A DNA stretch of 64,000 bases. Source: Companilactobacillus nuruki. GTDB taxonomy: Bacteria; Bacillota; Bacilli; Lactobacillales; Lactobacillaceae. Location: the NCBI RefSeq assembly GCF_002872255.1, contig NZ_NIPR01000052.1, forward strand, positions 62,001 through 126,000, in the 5' to 3' direction. Below the pieces are notes generated by a model that saw only the letters and a program-made list of their open reading frames with translations, did not search any database and was not told where the DNA came from. The position numbers were made by a program, and so were the translations under genes. Shown here piece after piece: positions 1 to 9,941 of the stretch; the stretch's first letter is position 1, and each line of letters opens with the position of its first letter.

Positions 1-88
1 AAGGTGAATTCAAGTATTTTTTTAAATGAAAGACGCTTTCTTAAAAAACATTTTTCAACTATACTCTAAGAAATGATGGAGGTGCAAT

Positions 89-1306
89 TTGAATAATAAT
101 CTCGAATTTAGTTATAATAACAGGTTTTCAGCAAATAATAAAGATAAAATTTATTTTTATTTGTTTAAGGCCCAAGTAATCTTTAATACTTTAGTTATCT
201 TTAGTTACAGTGCAACAACTCAAAATTTATTTCTCTTCGGTCCGTTAATTTTAAATCTTTGCGCGTTGTACTTAAAAAATGATCACAAGGATTTCATCAG
301 CCGGATCAATTATTTATTTCAGCTATTCTTTCAAGTATTCATAATTGCCGAATCTTTCCATTATTTAATTATTCTCACAACGAAATTCTATAACTGGCTC
401 TTGCCGAGTTCAATTGGATTGTTTTTGGTCACAATGATTGTTATGTATATTCCATACATGATTGTCTTCTTTGGAATGATTCAAAATAAACTGCTTCAAT
501 TGTTAATTGCCTTTTTCACTTTTGATGTTATTGCAATGAGTGCACTAAGTATTGTAACCTATGGAACAATTATCTATTTTCATCCTCTGATAGGACTATT
601 GAATAACTCTAACTTTCTTGGAGCAATTACTTTTCTAACTCTGATTCTTCTTATTATGAACCGTTGGGATTATTCTTGGCCTAAAATAACATTGTCAAAG
701 GACTCTAATTCAATAATTTTAATTCTTCTTATAGTAGTAGGAATTTGGTTTGTTATGTGGAATGCTTTTAGCAGTGGCGATAATCTATTACTTTCGTTTG
801 TCCATTTCAACTTTTCAGGTGTATCATTCAAACCACAGCACATTTTAACGGGATTGGAAGCCGGAATTGCTGAAGAGTTACTCTTTAGATATGCCTTTTT
901 GACCATTCTGTTGTCTGCCTTTTATAATTATCAATACCGTATTCTCTACGCTTCCGTAATAAGTAGTCTTTGTTTCGGTCTAATACATTTAGGAAATGTT
1001 ACTGCTGGTCAAAATTTAGCTAATACTATCATTCAAGTTATCTTTGCCTTTGGTATGGGATTATTAATGTGTGCGCTTTATCTTTACAGTGACCTATTCT
1101 ATCTTCCAGTTATCTTTCACACTTTACTTGATACTCTAGTATTTAGCGTTTCAGGTGAATTAATGTCTGGTAAGGTAACTATCGCTGATGGTATTTTTAC
1201 TATATTAGAAACCTTGGTATTTGTCATTATCGCCATTACTTTATTAATAAGTATTTATAAAAGAAGAAATAGAAATTATAATTCAGGCAGAAATGTCAGA
1301 ATTTGA
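89..1306 (+). CDS. CPBP family intramembrane metalloprotease
   Basis: This is a polytopic membrane protein of 405 aa with many hydrophobic segments. It carries the three CPBP (Abi/CAAX protease-like, PF02517) motifs near the C terminus: EExxxR (E262, E263, R267), FxxxH (H300) and a final His at about 344 in a hydrophobic helix. These residues are expected to bind the catalytic metal inside the membrane. In lactic acid bacteria such proteins are often linked to bacteriocin self-immunity or peptide maturation, but no bacteriocin gene is visible here, so the substrate is unknown. The start is TTG at 89, with GGAGG at 78-82. It is a single gene that ends at a shared terminator with convergent fusA. 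Confidence 0.85.
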   Translation: MNNNLEFSYNNRFSANNKDKIYFYLFKAQVIFNTLVIFSYSATTQNLFLFGPLILNLCALYLKNDHKDFISRINYLFQLFFQVFIIAESFHYLIILTTKFYNWLLPSSIGLFLVTMIVMYIPYMIVFFGMIQNKLLQLLIAFFTFDVIAMSALSIVTYGTIIYFHPLIGLLNNSNFLGAITFLTLILLIMNRWDYSWPKITLSKDSNSIILILLIVVGIWFVMWNAFSSGDNLLLSFVHFNFSGVSFKPQHILTGLEAGIAEELLFRYAFLTILLSAFYNYQYRILYASVISSLCFGLIHLGNVTAGQNLANTIIQVIFAFGMGLLMCALYLYSDLFYLPVIFHTLLDTLVFSVSGELMSGKVTIADGIFTILETLVFVIIAITLLISIYKRRNRNYNSGRNVRI

Positions 1307-1332
1307 TAATTTGAAAATTAATCGACGCACAA

Positions 1333-1364
1333 AAAAAGAGAAGATCAAATGATCTTCTCTTTTT
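1333..1364. terminator. Bidirectional terminator between the CPBP gene and fusA
   Basis: A 14-bp AT-flanked hairpin (AAAAAGAGAAGATC, loop AAAT, GATCTTCTCTTTTT) has a T-run on each strand. It can end both the plus-strand protease gene and the minus-strand rpsL-rpsG-fusA transcript. Confidence 0.85.
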
Positions 1365-1383
1365 GATTGATTTCAACTAAAGA

Positions 1384-3483
1384 TTAGTCTTCTTCAGCTT
1401 TTCCACCATTTTTCTTAATGATTTCAGCTTGAATTGACTTAGGTACCTTCTCGTAATGATCCATTGTCATAGTAAATGTACCACGACCTTGTGTTGCAGA
1501 ACGCAATGTTGTTGCGTAACCGAACATTTCAGCAAGTGGAACAAAGGCATTGATAAGTTGTGCATTACCACGAGCTTCCATACCTTCAACACGTCCACGA
1601 CGAGCAGTAACTTGTCCCATAACATCTCCAAGATATGATTCTGGTGTAACAATCTCAACATGCATAATTGGTTCAAGAATAACAGCACCAGCAGTCTTAG
1701 ATGCGTTACGTAGTGCCATTGAAGCAGCAATCTTAAAGGCAGCTTCTGATGAATCGACTTCGTGATATGAACCATCATATAACTTAGCCTTAACGTCGAT
1801 CAATGGATATCCAGCAAGAACACCGTTTTCCATTGATTCTTTCAAACCTTGTTCAACTGAAGGAATGTATTCACGAGGAACAACACCACCGACGATAGCG
1901 TCTTCGAATTCGAAGCCTTTACCTTCTTCATTAGGTGTAAATTCAACCCAAACATCACCATATTGACCTTTACCACCAGATTGACGAACGAACTTACCTT
2001 GAGCACTTGTTTGTTGTGTAAATGTTTCACGGTAAGCAACTTGAGGTTCACCAACCTTACATGCAACGTTAAATTCACGTTTCATACGGTCAACCATGAT
2101 ATCCAAGTGCAATTCACCCATTCCGGCGATAAGAGTTTCACCAGTTTCAGGATTTGTTTCAGCTTGGAAAGTAGGATCTTCTTCAGAAAGTTTTTGGATA
2201 GCAATATCCATCTTATCTCTATCTTCCTTTGAGTTAGGTTCGATAGAAACTTGGATAACTGGATCTGGAATATCCAATGATTCAAGGATCAATGGGTGGT
2301 CAGTATCTGTTAGAGAATCACCAGTAGTAGTGTTCTTCAAACCGATAACAGCAGCAATATCACCAGAGAATACTTCAGGGATTTCCTTACGGTGGTTAGA
2401 ATGCATTTGTAACAAACGACCAACACGTTCACGCTTGTCCTTTGTTGCGTTCAAGACATAAGAACCTGATTCTAGAGAACCTCTATATACACGGATGTAT
2501 GTTAGACGTCCAACGAATGGATCAGTAGCAATCTTAAATGCTAAACCAGCGAATGGTTTCGTATCATCAGCCATAAGTTCAACTTCAGATTCATCCTTAG
2601 GATCAGTAGCTTTATAAGGACGTACATCAAGTGGTGATGGTAGATAATCAACAGTAGCATCCATCAACATTTGAACACCCTTATTCTTAAAGGCTGAACC
2701 AGCAAGAACTGGGAAGAACTTCAAATCAATAGTAGCTTTACGGATGGCTTTACGGATTTCATCGTTTGAGATTTCTTCTCCGTCAAGATACTTCTCCATA
2801 ATGCCGTCATCAACATCAGCAACAGATTCAATTAATTCAGCACGCTTTGCTTTAGCTTCTTCAAGATATTCATCAGGAACATCAACTGTATCCCACTTTG
2901 TACCTAGTTCATCTTCATCATAAAGATCAGCCTTCATTTCAATAAGGTCAATAACACCTTCGAAATGATCTTCAGCACCAATAGGCATTTGAATGGCATG
3001 AGCATTAGCATCTAGTCTTTCATGCAATGTTTCAACAGAATAGTCAAAGTTAGCACCGATCTTATCCATCTTGTTAACAAAGACAATACGTGGAACACCA
3101 TATGTTGAAGCTTGACGCCATACATTTTCAGTTTGTGGTTCAACACCAGATTGAGCATCAAGAACCGTAATAGCACCATCTAGAACACGGAGTGAACGTT
3201 CAACTTCAATTGTGAAGTCAACGTGTCCTGGGGTATCAATAATATTGATACGGTTGTTCTTCCATTCAGCTGTTGTAGCAGCTGATGTGATAGTAATACC
3301 ACGTTCTTGTTCTTGGGCCATCCAGTCCATTTGTGAAGCACCATCATGTGTTTCACCAATTTTGTGAATCTTACCAGTATAGTACAAGATACGTTCAGTA
3401 GTTGTAGTTTTACCAGCATCGATATGGGCCATGATACCAATATTACGGGTATCTTTTAGTGGAAATTCACGTTTATTAGCCAT
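1384..3483 (-). CDS. fusA: Elongation factor G
   Basis: This is the translation GTPase that drives ribosomal translocation and, with RRF, ribosome recycling. At 699 aa it has the normal length. The GTP-binding motifs are intact: AHIDAGKT (19-26), DTPGHVDF (83-90) and NKMD (137-140). Domains II to V follow without interruption. An in-frame TTG at 3504 lies inside the Shine-Dalgarno sequence, so I chose the ATG at 3483, which sits behind GAGGAG. It is the last gene of the rpsL-rpsG-fusA operon, 46 nt after rpsG, as in most Firmicutes. Confidence 0.98.
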   Translation of the reverse strand: MANKREFPLKDTRNIGIMAHIDAGKTTTTERILYYTGKIHKIGETHDGASQMDWMAQEQERGITITSAATTAEWKNNRINIIDTPGHVDFTIEVERSLRVLDGAITVLDAQSGVEPQTENVWRQASTYGVPRIVFVNKMDKIGANFDYSVETLHERLDANAHAIQMPIGAEDHFEGVIDLIEMKADLYDEDELGTKWDTVDVPDEYLEEAKAKRAELIESVADVDDGIMEKYLDGEEISNDEIRKAIRKATIDLKFFPVLAGSAFKNKGVQMLMDATVDYLPSPLDVRPYKATDPKDESEVELMADDTKPFAGLAFKIATDPFVGRLTYIRVYRGSLESGSYVLNATKDKRERVGRLLQMHSNHRKEIPEVFSGDIAAVIGLKNTTTGDSLTDTDHPLILESLDIPDPVIQVSIEPNSKEDRDKMDIAIQKLSEEDPTFQAETNPETGETLIAGMGELHLDIMVDRMKREFNVACKVGEPQVAYRETFTQQTSAQGKFVRQSGGKGQYGDVWVEFTPNEEGKGFEFEDAIVGGVVPREYIPSVEQGLKESMENGVLAGYPLIDVKAKLYDGSYHEVDSSEAAFKIAASMALRNASKTAGAVILEPIMHVEIVTPESYLGDVMGQVTARRGRVEGMEARGNAQLINAFVPLAEMFGYATTLRSATQGRGTFTMTMDHYEKVPKSIQAEIIKKNGGKAEED

Positions 3484-3529
3484 GAAAATTGTTTCTCCTC
3501 TCAAATTAACTAGTTTAAGTAACTAGATC

Positions 3530-3997
3530 CTACCAGCGATAGTGAGCGAATGCACGGTTAGCATCGGCCATCTTATGTGTATCTTCACGTTTCTTAACAG
3601 CAGCACCAGTATTGTTAGCTGCGTCCATAATTTCGTTTGCAAGACGTTGGTCCATTGTATGTTCACCACGTAGACGAGCATAACTTGTAATCCAACGAAG
3701 ACCTAAAGTAGTACGACGATCAGGACGAACTTCGATAGGAATTTGATAGTTAGAACCACCGATACGGCGAGCCTTAACTTCAAGAACAGGCATAACATTG
3801 TTCATTGCTTCTTCAAACACGTCCAATGGTTCGTTACCTGTCTTATCTTTAATAATATCGAATGCACGATATAGAATTGTTGAAGCAGTACCTCTTTTAC
3901 CATCATACATTAAGTGGTTAATCAAACGAGTTACTAGCTTTGAGTTGTACATTGGATCTGGCAAAACATCACGTTTTGGAGCTCTACCTTTACGCAT
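3530..3997 (-). CDS. rpsG: 30S ribosomal protein S7 (uS7)
   Basis: This primary 16S rRNA-binding protein nucleates assembly of the 30S head. The 155-aa product matches the family over its full length, starting [15 protein letters not shown] and ending with the usual AFAHYRW. Its ATG lies 7 nt behind a CGGAGGAA ribosome-binding site. It is the middle gene of the str operon, 50 nt after rpsL. In many bacteria S7 represses its own operon, but I see no specific operator. Confidence 0.97.
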   Translation of the reverse strand: MRKGRAPKRDVLPDPMYNSKLVTRLINHLMYDGKRGTASTILYRAFDIIKDKTGNEPLDVFEEAMNNVMPVLEVKARRIGGSNYQIPIEVRPDRRTTLGLRWITSYARLRGEHTMDQRLANEIMDAANNTGAAVKKREDTHKMADANRAFAHYRW

Positions 3998-4047
3998 AAA
4001 AAATTCCTCCGTTATTACATTATTTCATTAAAAATGATTATTTATTG

Positions 4048-4461
4048 TTATTTCTTAGGCTTCTTAGCACCATATTTTGAACGACTTTGCATACGTCCAT
4101 CAACACCGGCTGTATCTAAGGCACCACGAACAACGTGATAACGAACACCAGGTAGATCCTTTACACGACCACCACGGACAAGAACAACACTATGCTCTTG
4201 TAGGTTATGACCAATACCAGGGATATATGCTGTTACTTCAATAAGGTTTGACAATCTAACACGGGCATACTTACGTAGGGCAGAGTTAGGTTTCTTAGGT
4301 GTCATTGTTCCGACACGAGTTGCAACACCACGTTTTTGTGGAGCTGGGTTCTTTGTAGCAACTTTCTTCATACTATTGTAGCCAAAGTTCAATGCAGGAG
4401 CATCTGATTTAGATACTGTTGACTTACGGCCTTTGCGAACTAATTGATTAATTGTAGGCAT
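4048..4461 (-). CDS. rpsL: 30S ribosomal protein S12 (uS12)
   Basis: S12 lies at the decoding centre and helps control translational accuracy. The 137-aa product is full length. The two lysine-containing segments where streptomycin-resistance changes usually occur ([11 protein letters not shown] and [10 protein letters not shown]) look wild type. The ATG has TAGGAGGAA upstream. It is the first gene of the str operon and has a near-consensus promoter about 140 nt upstream. Confidence 0.97.
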   Translation of the reverse strand: MPTINQLVRKGRKSTVSKSDAPALNFGYNSMKKVATKNPAPQKRGVATRVGTMTPKKPNSALRKYARVRLSNLIEVTAYIPGIGHNLQEHSVVLVRGGRVKDLPGVRYHVVRGALDTAGVDGRMQSRSKYGAKKPKK

Positions 4462-4605
4462 TCAAAGTTCCTCCTAAAAATTTAAGTACACACATCCAGG
4501 TGGTTCATAATTTTGTAAAATAATAAACCACTAGAGGTGGCGTACGTTTCGAGCTTTATATTTAATAAACAAACTAATATTGCTGCCAATAAAAGCACGT
4601 CTATT

Positions 4606-4634
4606 AGAATACCATCTAAAAAAGGCCATGTCAA
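4606..4634 (-). promoter_or_regulatory. Promoter of rpsL-rpsG-fusA
   Basis: On the minus strand, TTGACA (4634-4629) and TATTCT (4611-4606) are separated by 17 nt. This is a strong sigma-A promoter. It implies a leader of about 140 nt before rpsL. Confidence 0.8.
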
Positions 4635-4652
4635 TGCAACATTTTCAAAAAG

Positions 4653-4661
4653 TTATCCACA
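4653..4661 (+). other. Perfect DnaA box upstream of the rpsL promoter
   Basis: TTATCCACA is an exact DnaA-box 9-mer. It sits 18 bp upstream of the rpsL -35 element and upstream of comC. A one-mismatch copy, CTATCCACA, follows at 4761-4769 in the same orientation. Binding is not shown by sequence alone. Confidence 0.4.
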
Positions 4662-4692
4662 ATTACCCGTAATTTCGTTTGAGGTGATTAAT

Positions 4693-5346
4693 TTGAAATA
4701 CTTTATATTTTTCATACTAGGAGCTTGCATTATCTCCTTTCTAAAAGTTATTGCGCTTGACTATCCACAAATAAGCATAACTAGACGCTCTCACTGCGAT
4801 TCTTGTGATAGGATCCTTAGATGGTTCGAAATTATACCTATAATAGGTTATTTCATAGTTCATGGTAGGTGCTTTAGTTGTAAAAATCAAATCGACTTTT
4901 GGAATCCAATTCAAGAACTTTTAGGAGGAGGTTTAACAGCATATCTCATTTTTCAACAAGACACTGTATATCTTCCGTTATTTTTTATGCTGGTACTCTT
5001 GTCTTTTAGTGACTTTGCTTTTGGCTATATTTATCCAATATTTTACTTGCTAAGCTTGCCCACAATCTTTGGACTTTATCATAATCTTCATCCTTTTATC
5101 TCACTAATAATTTATCTATCTTTATTGCTGTTAAGCAAAAAATATCTATTAGGTTTAGGTGACATCGAGGTTATTGCTATCTTAAGCTTGATTTTTGATC
5201 TAAATATCACTTTAAAAGTTATCTTGATGGCCTGTTTTATGTGTATCATTTCTTATTTAATAAAGAAAAAAAGATCATTTAGATTCATTCCCTATCTAGC
5301 AATTGCCACAGGAATCGTCTATCTGATCTTTTCTTTTAAAGCTTAG
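4693..5346 (+). CDS. comC: Type IV prepilin peptidase (competence ComC/PilD family, A24)
   Basis: This membrane aspartyl protease removes leader peptides from prepilin-like competence pseudopilins (ComGC type) and may N-methylate them. The 217-aa product shows the two N-terminal CxxC pairs (HCDSC and CFSC) and a catalytic Asp in a hydrophobic segment (LSFSDF). The second catalytic Asp is in the family motif GLGD. I chose the TTG at 4693, behind GAGGTGA; the open frame extends upstream to 4537 without a better ribosome-binding site. It is divergent from rpsL and overlaps the convergent hydrolase gene by 11 bp. I did not find a clear ComX-type box. Confidence 0.88.
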   Translation: MKYFIFFILGACIISFLKVIALDYPQISITRRSHCDSCDRILRWFEIIPIIGYFIVHGRCFSCKNQIDFWNPIQELLGGGLTAYLIFQQDTVYLPLFFMLVLLSFSDFAFGYIYPIFYLLSLPTIFGLYHNLHPFISLIIYLSLLLLSKKYLLGLGDIEVIAILSLIFDLNITLKVILMACFMCIISYLIKKKRSFRFIPYLAIATGIVYLIFSFKA

Positions 5347-6157
5347 GCAGGATCTTTTGCATTTTAAGCCAATTGATACATAAATCCCACCATTTAGCAT
5401 CGTATTCATTTAAATTAACCGCATTACCCGGGTTTTGTGTAACATAAGTGGCCAAAGACAAGCCATGATCTCCTGAACCAAACAGATGCAATTCATAAGG
5501 AATATTCAAAATATCCATCTTTTGGGCATAAAGAATTGAATTCATTACCGGAACAGTTCCATCTGTGACCGTTTGCCATATAAAAGTTGGCTTGCCGTTT
5601 TTGGTTAAATGCTCTTGTGCTTGCCAATAGTAAATATCAGGGGCTATTTTCATCGCCCAATCTTCTTCTATAGGCCAGCCAACTGTCATATCAATAACTG
5701 GATAGCCAAGAATATTAACTGCCGGAATAACTTTCAAATCATCTTCAAAAACTTTGATACGTCTATCTGAATCAAGCATAATCGAATTAAAATCCGCTAC
5801 AAGGTGTCCTCCGGCCGAATAACCGTTCAAAATCACTTTTTGTAAATCTATATGATGTACATCTTTTTGAGATTTTAACCAGTTCAAGGTCGTTGCCATT
5901 TCTTGTAGGGCCAAAGGATATACTGAATGATTCTCATCAACCAATTGATAATGTAAAACTATCGCATGCATACCAGCTGCGTTGAACTTTAAAGCAATTG
6001 GTTGAGCCTCACGATCTGAATGAAATTTGAATCCGCCACCGGGACAAATTATTACTATAGGACGCTCTACTTGAGTCGCATAATCAGAAATTGGATCTAA
6101 CCAATATGTATCTAAAGTAAAATGATTATCTTGATAAACTAGCTCTTCTTTTTGCAA
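5336..6157 (-). CDS. Alpha/beta hydrolase, esterase/lipase-like
   Basis: This is a predicted soluble alpha/beta-fold hydrolase of about 273 aa. It has an oxyanion-hole segment ICPGGGF, the nucleophile elbow GYSAGG (Ser), and a late DHG containing the likely catalytic His. This pattern fits COG0657 / BD-FAE-type carboxylesterases; the natural substrate is unknown. The frame is open to a TTG at 6175. I prefer the TTG at 6157 behind GGGGGTAA because a TATAAT at 6196-6191 predicts a transcript start near 6184. Its 3' end overlaps the convergent comC by 11 bp. Confidence 0.8.
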   Translation of the reverse strand: MQKEELVYQDNHFTLDTYWLDPISDYATQVERPIVIICPGGGFKFHSDREAQPIALKFNAAGMHAIVLHYQLVDENHSVYPLALQEMATTLNWLKSQKDVHHIDLQKVILNGYSAGGHLVADFNSIMLDSDRRIKVFEDDLKVIPAVNILGYPVIDMTVGWPIEEDWAMKIAPDIYYWQAQEHLTKNGKPTFIWQTVTDGTVPVMNSILYAQKMDILNIPYELHLFGSGDHGLSLATYVTQNPGNAVNLNEYDAKWWDLCINWLKMQKILPKL

Positions 6158-6190
6158 AGTCTTACCCCCAAACAAGTATTTTCACTTTGT

Positions 6191-6196
6191 ATTATA
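6191..6196 (-). promoter_or_regulatory. Likely -10 element of the hydrolase gene
   Basis: A perfect TATAAT lies on the minus strand directly after the rpoC terminator. No good -35 hexamer is visible, because that position falls inside the terminator stem. Confidence 0.4.
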
Positions 6197-6204
6197 CAAA
6201 ATAA

Positions 6205-6243
6205 AATCAAAAAAAGTCGACCTCAAAAGAGATCGACTTTTTT
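6205..6243 (-). terminator. Terminator of rpoBC
   Basis: The hairpin pairs AAAAAGTCGA-CTC with GAG-TCGACTTTTT, with one mismatch and an AAAA loop. A T-rich run follows on the minus strand, starting 9 nt after the rpoC stop codon. Confidence 0.85.
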
Positions 6244-6251
6244 ATCATTAA

Positions 6252-9200
6252 CTAATGTTGTTCTTTTGCTGCATCTTCAGCTTTCATTTGAGCTTCGATA
6301 TCAGAAATTGTATAAGCACCATTCAATGAATTATCTGCCATAGGTCCAACTTTCTTAGGTTCCATATGGTTATACTTAGCCATACCAGTACCAGCAGGAA
6401 TAAGTTTACCAATGATAACATTTTCCTTAAGACCAAGAAGTGGATCATTCTTACCACGAATTGAAGCATCAGTAAGAACTCTTGTTGTTTCCTGGAAGGA
6501 AGCGGCTGACAAGAAACTGTTTGTTTCAAGAGAAGCCTTAGTAATACCAAGAAGAACTGGACGTCCAGTAGCAGGGATACCACCATTGAACAATGTTTCA
6601 CGGTTATGGTCAGTAAATTGAGAAATATCCATCAATTCACCAGGCAATACATCAGTATCACCAGGATCAAGAATACGGATCTTTCTGTGCATTTGTCTGA
6701 TCATAACCTCAAAATGCTTATCAGAAATATCAACACCTTGCATACGATAAACTTTTTGAATTTCAGCAAGTAAGTAGTTTTCTGTATGTAGCACATTTGT
6801 AACTTGAATTAATTCCTTAGGATCAATTGAACCTTGTGTTAACTTACCACCACGTTTAACGTGATCACCTTCGGCAACCGCAACACTTGATGTATAAGGA
6901 ACACTATAAGATCTAGTATCAATATCACCTTCGACAGTAATTTCCTTAGTATGTTCTGCTGGGTTTTCATCAATTGATGTAATGGTACCATCAACTTCTG
7001 AAATAACAGCAAGACCTTTAGGATTTCTGGCTTCAACGATTTCTTGAACACGAGGAAGTCCTTGAGTAATATCATCGCCACCAGCAACACCACCGGTATG
7101 GAAGTTTCTCATTGTCAATTGTGTACCTGGTTCACCGATTGATTGAGCAGCAACAGTACCAACTGCTTCACCAATTTCAACTTCTTCACCAGTAGCAAGG
7201 TTACGACCGTAACATTTCTTACATACACCATGTTTTGTATCACAAGTAAATGCAGAACGAATTGTAACGTGTGTAACACCAGCATCAACAACTTTTTGAG
7301 CAAGATCTTCATCCATCATGACACCACGAGGAACAATTACATCACCAGTATTTGGATCCTTAACTGTCTTTTGTGTATAACGACCAACAAGTCTATCGTA
7401 CAATGGTTCGATCATATCTGTACCTTCCATGATTGAACTTACAACAAGTCCACGGTCAGTACCACAATCTTCTTCACGTACAATAACATCTTGAGCAACA
7501 TCAACTAGTCGACGAGTCAAGTAACCTGAGTTAGCTGTCTTCAAAGCAGTATCAGTCATACCTTTACGAGCACCATGGGTTGACATGAACATTTCCAAAA
7601 CAGATAGTCCTTCACGGAAGTTAGATAGAACAGGAATTTCCATCATACCACCATTAGGGGCAGCCATTAATCCACGCATACCAGCTAACTGTGTAAAGTT
7701 TGATATATTACCACGAGCACCAGAATCAGACATCATTGAGATAGGGTTTGTAGGATCAAATGAATCAATTAACAATTGTTGAATTTCATCTTTTGTATCA
7801 TTCCAAACACTAATAACACGGTCATGTCGTTCTGTATCAGTGATAAGACCACGACGGAATTGCTTAGAAATTGAAGCAACTTGCTTGTGGGCCTTTTCAA
7901 TAATTTCAGGTTTTTGAGTTAAGTTAGGAACATCTGTAACACCAACAGTTAAACCAGAAAGTGTACAAATTGTGTAACCTAATTCTTTCATATCATCAAG
8001 TAGTGATGATGTTCTTTGAACACGATAAACCTTGAAGACTTGAGCGATAATATCTGAAAGATATCCACTCTTTAATGGATCAATTAGATCCATTTCATCA
8101 AGACGTTGGTTAATATCCTCGCCTTTTCCAAGGAAGTACTTATCAGGAACACCATGCATTAAATTATCATCAGTTGGTTCATTTAAGTATGGGAAATCTT
8201 CAGGAAGAATTTCGTTAAAGATTACCTTACCAACTGAGGTAATCATAATCTTATTACGTTGTTCATCCTTGAATGGTTTATTAGGCATTGATTCTACGGC
8301 AATACCAATTCTTGTATGGTAATGAACGTCACCATTTAATAGTGCGGTTTGAACTTCATTTGAATCCTTGAAGATCTTACCTTCACCAGTCATATGTCTT
8401 GTTTCAATTGTTAGATAATAATTACCTAAAACGACATCCTGTGAAGGAGTAACGATAGGCTTACCATCTTTAGGAGCAAGAATATGATGAGCAGCAAGCA
8501 TTAACATACGTGCTTCAGCTTGGGCTTCATCTGAAAGAGGAACGTGGATAGCCATCTGATCCCCATCAAAATCGGCATTATAAGCCTCACAAGCAAGTGG
8601 ATGCAAACGCATTGACTTACCATCAACCAATACAGGTTCAAAGGCTTGAATACCAAGTCTGTGAAGTGTAGGGGCACGGTTAAGTAGTACCGGACGTTCT
8701 TTAATAACGTCTTCTAGTACATCCCAAATATCATCGTCTTGTCTGTCGATCTTTCTTCTAGCATTTTTAACGTTTGAAGCAATTTCACGTTTAACAAGTT
8801 CATGCATAACAAATGGCTTGAATAATTCCAAGGCCATTTCACGAGGAAGACCACATTGATAGAACTTCAACGTAGGTCCAACATCGATAACTGAACGGCC
8901 TGAATAGTCAACACGTTTACCAAGTAAGTTTTGACGGAAACGTCCTTGCTTACCTTTAAGCATATGCGATAGTGATTTCAATGGACGGTTACCAGGTCCT
9001 GTAACGGGACGGCCACGACGACCATTATCAATCAAAGCATCAACAGCCTCTTGTAACATTCTCTTTTCATTTTGAACGATAATGTTAGGAGCATTTAGAT
9101 CCAACAATCTCTTCAAACGGTTGTTACGGTTAATAACACGACGATACAAATCGTTCAAATCAGAAGTAGCAAAACGGCCACCTTCAAGTTGAACCATAGG

Positions 9201-9917
9201 ACGTAAATCAGGTGGAATAACGGGAATAGCTTCCATTACCATCCACTCAGGCTTGTTACCTGATTTTTGGAAAGCACTTAAAATGTCCAAACGTCTAATC
9301 GCACGCGTACGTTTTTGACCTTGAGCACTCTTTAGAGTTTCACGTAATTCTTTAACTTCAGAATCCATATCAACTTGGCTAAGTAAATCACGGATACCTT
9401 CAGCACCCATCTCAGCTACAAACTTGTTACCAAATTCTTCACGTTTCTTACGATATTCTGTTTCAGTTAATAATTGTTTCTTTTCTAGATCTGTTTCACC
9501 AGGATCGATAACTACATATGATGCAAAGTAGATAACCTCTTCCAAGTTTCTTGGACTCATGTCCAAAACAAGTCCCATACGTGATGGGATACCCTTAAAG
9601 TACCAGATATGTGATACCGGAGCTGCTAATTCGATATGAGCCATACGTTCACGACGAACCTTTGAACGAGTAACTTCAACACCACAGCGATCACAAACAA
9701 TACCCTTATAACGGATACGTTTGTACTTACCACAGGCACATTCCCAGTCTTTAGTTGGTCCGAAAATTCTTTCGTCGAATAGACCATCTTTTTCTGGTTT
9801 CAAAGTACGGTAGTTGATAGTTTCAGGTTTCTTAACTTCTCCATAAGACCAACTACGAATCTTGTCCGGAGATGCTAAACCAATTTGCATACTTTCGAAT
9901 TTATTAACGTCTATCAA
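6252..9917 (-). CDS. rpoC: DNA-directed RNA polymerase subunit beta'
   Basis: This is the catalytic beta' subunit of RNA polymerase, 1221 aa and apparently full length. It shows the N-terminal zinc ribbon (CACGKY...CDRCG), the catalytic Mg motif NADFDGDQ and the second zinc site ([11 protein letters not shown]). The bridge-helix and trigger-loop regions are intact. The start is TTG at 9917 with GGGAGG upstream, 24 nt after rpoB, so the two genes are co-transcribed. Confidence 0.98.
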   Translation of the reverse strand: MIDVNKFESMQIGLASPDKIRSWSYGEVKKPETINYRTLKPEKDGLFDERIFGPTKDWECACGKYKRIRYKGIVCDRCGVEVTRSKVRRERMAHIELAAPVSHIWYFKGIPSRMGLVLDMSPRNLEEVIYFASYVVIDPGETDLEKKQLLTETEYRKKREEFGNKFVAEMGAEGIRDLLSQVDMDSEVKELRETLKSAQGQKRTRAIRRLDILSAFQKSGNKPEWMVMEAIPVIPPDLRPMVQLEGGRFATSDLNDLYRRVINRNNRLKRLLDLNAPNIIVQNEKRMLQEAVDALIDNGRRGRPVTGPGNRPLKSLSHMLKGKQGRFRQNLLGKRVDYSGRSVIDVGPTLKFYQCGLPREMALELFKPFVMHELVKREIASNVKNARRKIDRQDDDIWDVLEDVIKERPVLLNRAPTLHRLGIQAFEPVLVDGKSMRLHPLACEAYNADFDGDQMAIHVPLSDEAQAEARMLMLAAHHILAPKDGKPIVTPSQDVVLGNYYLTIETRHMTGEGKIFKDSNEVQTALLNGDVHYHTRIGIAVESMPNKPFKDEQRNKIMITSVGKVIFNEILPEDFPYLNEPTDDNLMHGVPDKYFLGKGEDINQRLDEMDLIDPLKSGYLSDIIAQVFKVYRVQRTSSLLDDMKELGYTICTLSGLTVGVTDVPNLTQKPEIIEKAHKQVASISKQFRRGLITDTERHDRVISVWNDTKDEIQQLLIDSFDPTNPISMMSDSGARGNISNFTQLAGMRGLMAAPNGGMMEIPVLSNFREGLSVLEMFMSTHGARKGMTDTALKTANSGYLTRRLVDVAQDVIVREEDCGTDRGLVVSSIMEGTDMIEPLYDRLVGRYTQKTVKDPNTGDVIVPRGVMMDEDLAQKVVDAGVTHVTIRSAFTCDTKHGVCKKCYGRNLATGEEVEIGEAVGTVAAQSIGEPGTQLTMRNFHTGGVAGGDDITQGLPRVQEIVEARNPKGLAVISEVDGTITSIDENPAEHTKEITVEGDIDTRSYSVPYTSSVAVAEGDHVKRGGKLTQGSIDPKELIQVTNVLHTENYLLAEIQKVYRMQGVDISDKHFEVMIRQMHRKIRILDPGDTDVLPGELMDISQFTDHNRETLFNGGIPATGRPVLLGITKASLETNSFLSAASFQETTRVLTDASIRGKNDPLLGLKENVIIGKLIPAGTGMAKYNHMEPKKVGPMADNSLNGAYTISDIEAQMKAEDAAKEQH

Positions 9918-9941
9918 AAGGTAACCTCCCTAAAGTTTTGA

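Noticed and set aside
1456-2461. Several open frames opposite or out of frame with fusA
   Set aside because: They are antisense or shifted shadows of fusA without ribosome-binding sites or recognisable proteins.
4537-4692. N-terminal extension of the prepilin peptidase
   Set aside because: The extra 52 residues are unlike the family and have no ribosome-binding site. The TTG at 4693 has a good one, and the extension overlaps the rpsL promoter.
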